Source: Mesorhizobium sp. WSM4904
GTDB lineage: Bacteria > Pseudomonadota > Alphaproteobacteria > Rhizobiales > Rhizobiaceae
Assembly (NCBI RefSeq): GCF_029674545.1
Contig: NZ_CP121354.1
Location: 3,171,001 to 3,235,000 of the forward strand
Reading direction: 5' to 3'
DNA length: 64,000 bases
Shown here: one piece after another, positions 63,632 through 64,000 of the stretch
Position numbering within the stretch: the stretch's first letter is position 1
Layout: each line of letters opens with the position of its first letter
Notes under the pieces: generated by a model
What the model was told of the DNA's origin: nothing
What the model saw: only the letters and a program-made list of their open reading frames with translations
The model's database searches: none
Program-made: the position numbers and the translations under genes

Positions 63632-64000
63632 TCACGACACACGTTTCTTGCGTTCGATCAATTGCAGGATGAGCGGCGTCAGGATCAGCTGCATGGCAAG
63701 GTCGAGCTTGTTGCCCGGCACCACTATGGAATTCGGCCGCGACATGAAGGAGTCGTGGATCATGGAAAGCAGGTAAGGGAAATCGATGCCGCGAGGATTG
63801 GCGAAGCGGATGACCAGCATCGATTCGTCTGGGGTCGGAATCCAGCGTGCGATGAACGGGTTGGAGGTGTCGACGATCGGCACGCGCTGGAAGTTGATGG
63901 CGGTCTGCGAGAATTGCGGGACGATGAAGCGGACATAGTCCGGCATGCGGCGCAGGATCACGTCCATCACCGCCTCGGTGGAATAGCCGCGTGTTGCGCG
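63632..64000 (-). CDS. cbbP: Phosphoribulokinase, C-terminal part
   Basis: Only the last 122 residues are present because the gene runs off the right edge. The visible part starts [20 protein letters not shown] and includes [32 protein letters not shown] and [20 protein letters not shown], all characteristic of bacterial octameric PRK. It makes the RuBisCO substrate RuBP from ribulose-5-P and ATP. The ATP site and upstream cbbF/cbbR genes are presumably just outside the window. Confidence 0.93.
   Translation of the reverse strand, partial: RATRGYSTEAVMDVILRRMPDYVRFIVPQFSQTAINFQRVPIVDTSNPFIARWIPTPDESMLVIRFANPRGIDFPYLLSMIHDSFMSRPNSIVVPGNKLDLAMQLILTPLILQLIERKKRVS

Overview
The window reads as a stretch of a high-GC alphaproteobacterial genome, most likely Mesorhizobium or another member of the Phyllobacteriaceae. 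The grounds are a FixL-type haem kinase, red-type (form I) RuBisCO with CbbX, a RIME-like intergenic repeat, many FixJ-family regulators, and rhizobial-looking small secreted proteins. No rRNA, tRNA, CRISPR array or complete insertion sequence was seen.

Region 1 (1-10.4 kb) is a catabolic and uptake operon on the minus strand. Transcription runs DapA-like lyase, aldehyde dehydrogenase, FAD amine oxidoreductase, ProX/ProV/ProW/ProW transporter, then a hydroxyproline-type epimerase cut by the window edge. The four enzyme families match the trans-4-hydroxy-L-proline route to 2-oxoglutarate. The glycine-betaine-type transporter suggests that a betaine such as betonicine could be the imported substrate. 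A GntR/FCD regulator and a divergent GlxA/GbdR-like AraC regulator follow. The operon and the gntR gene each carry the same 32-bp promoter/operator module.

Region 2 (10.7-14.9 kb) holds a Tat-exported family-5 binding protein and a sulfatase, with a divergent LysR regulator. A 737-bp spacer with AT-rich 21-22 bp iterations follows.

Region 3 (15.6-44 kb) is a signalling and stress region. It contains a MscS channel fused to a cyclic-nucleotide-type domain, and a six-gene run of hydrolases, NAD(P) enzymes, a cupin and an HD protein, three of them exported. It also holds a histidine kinase with eight PAS-like units and three response regulators, a site-2-protease homologue, a YhiI/RbbA/YhhJ-type ABC exporter and FixL. 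FixJ and a zinc alcohol dehydrogenase are frameshifted. Several promoters here carry FNR/FixK-type boxes centred about 64-88 nt before start codons, suggesting a low-oxygen regulon. Remnants of a methyltransferase and a GH3 beta-glucosidase mark decay; the GH3 remnant abuts the next island.

Region 4 (43.9-64 kb) is an island for growth on methanol through CO2. It holds pqqABCDE (pqqA is 32 codons), lanthanide-type methanol dehydrogenase xoxF with xoxG and xoxJ, an exported small Cys protein, a NitT/TauT-type ABC transporter of unknown ligand and a cytochrome c. An almost complete Calvin-cycle operon follows: cbbP(partial)-cbbT-cbbA-cbbL-cbbS-cbbX-rpe-thioredoxin-like-gph. Methanol oxidised by PQQ-XoxF would feed electrons to XoxG and another cytochrome c, while CO2 formed downstream would be refixed by RuBisCO. 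The formaldehyde and formate oxidation genes are not in the window.
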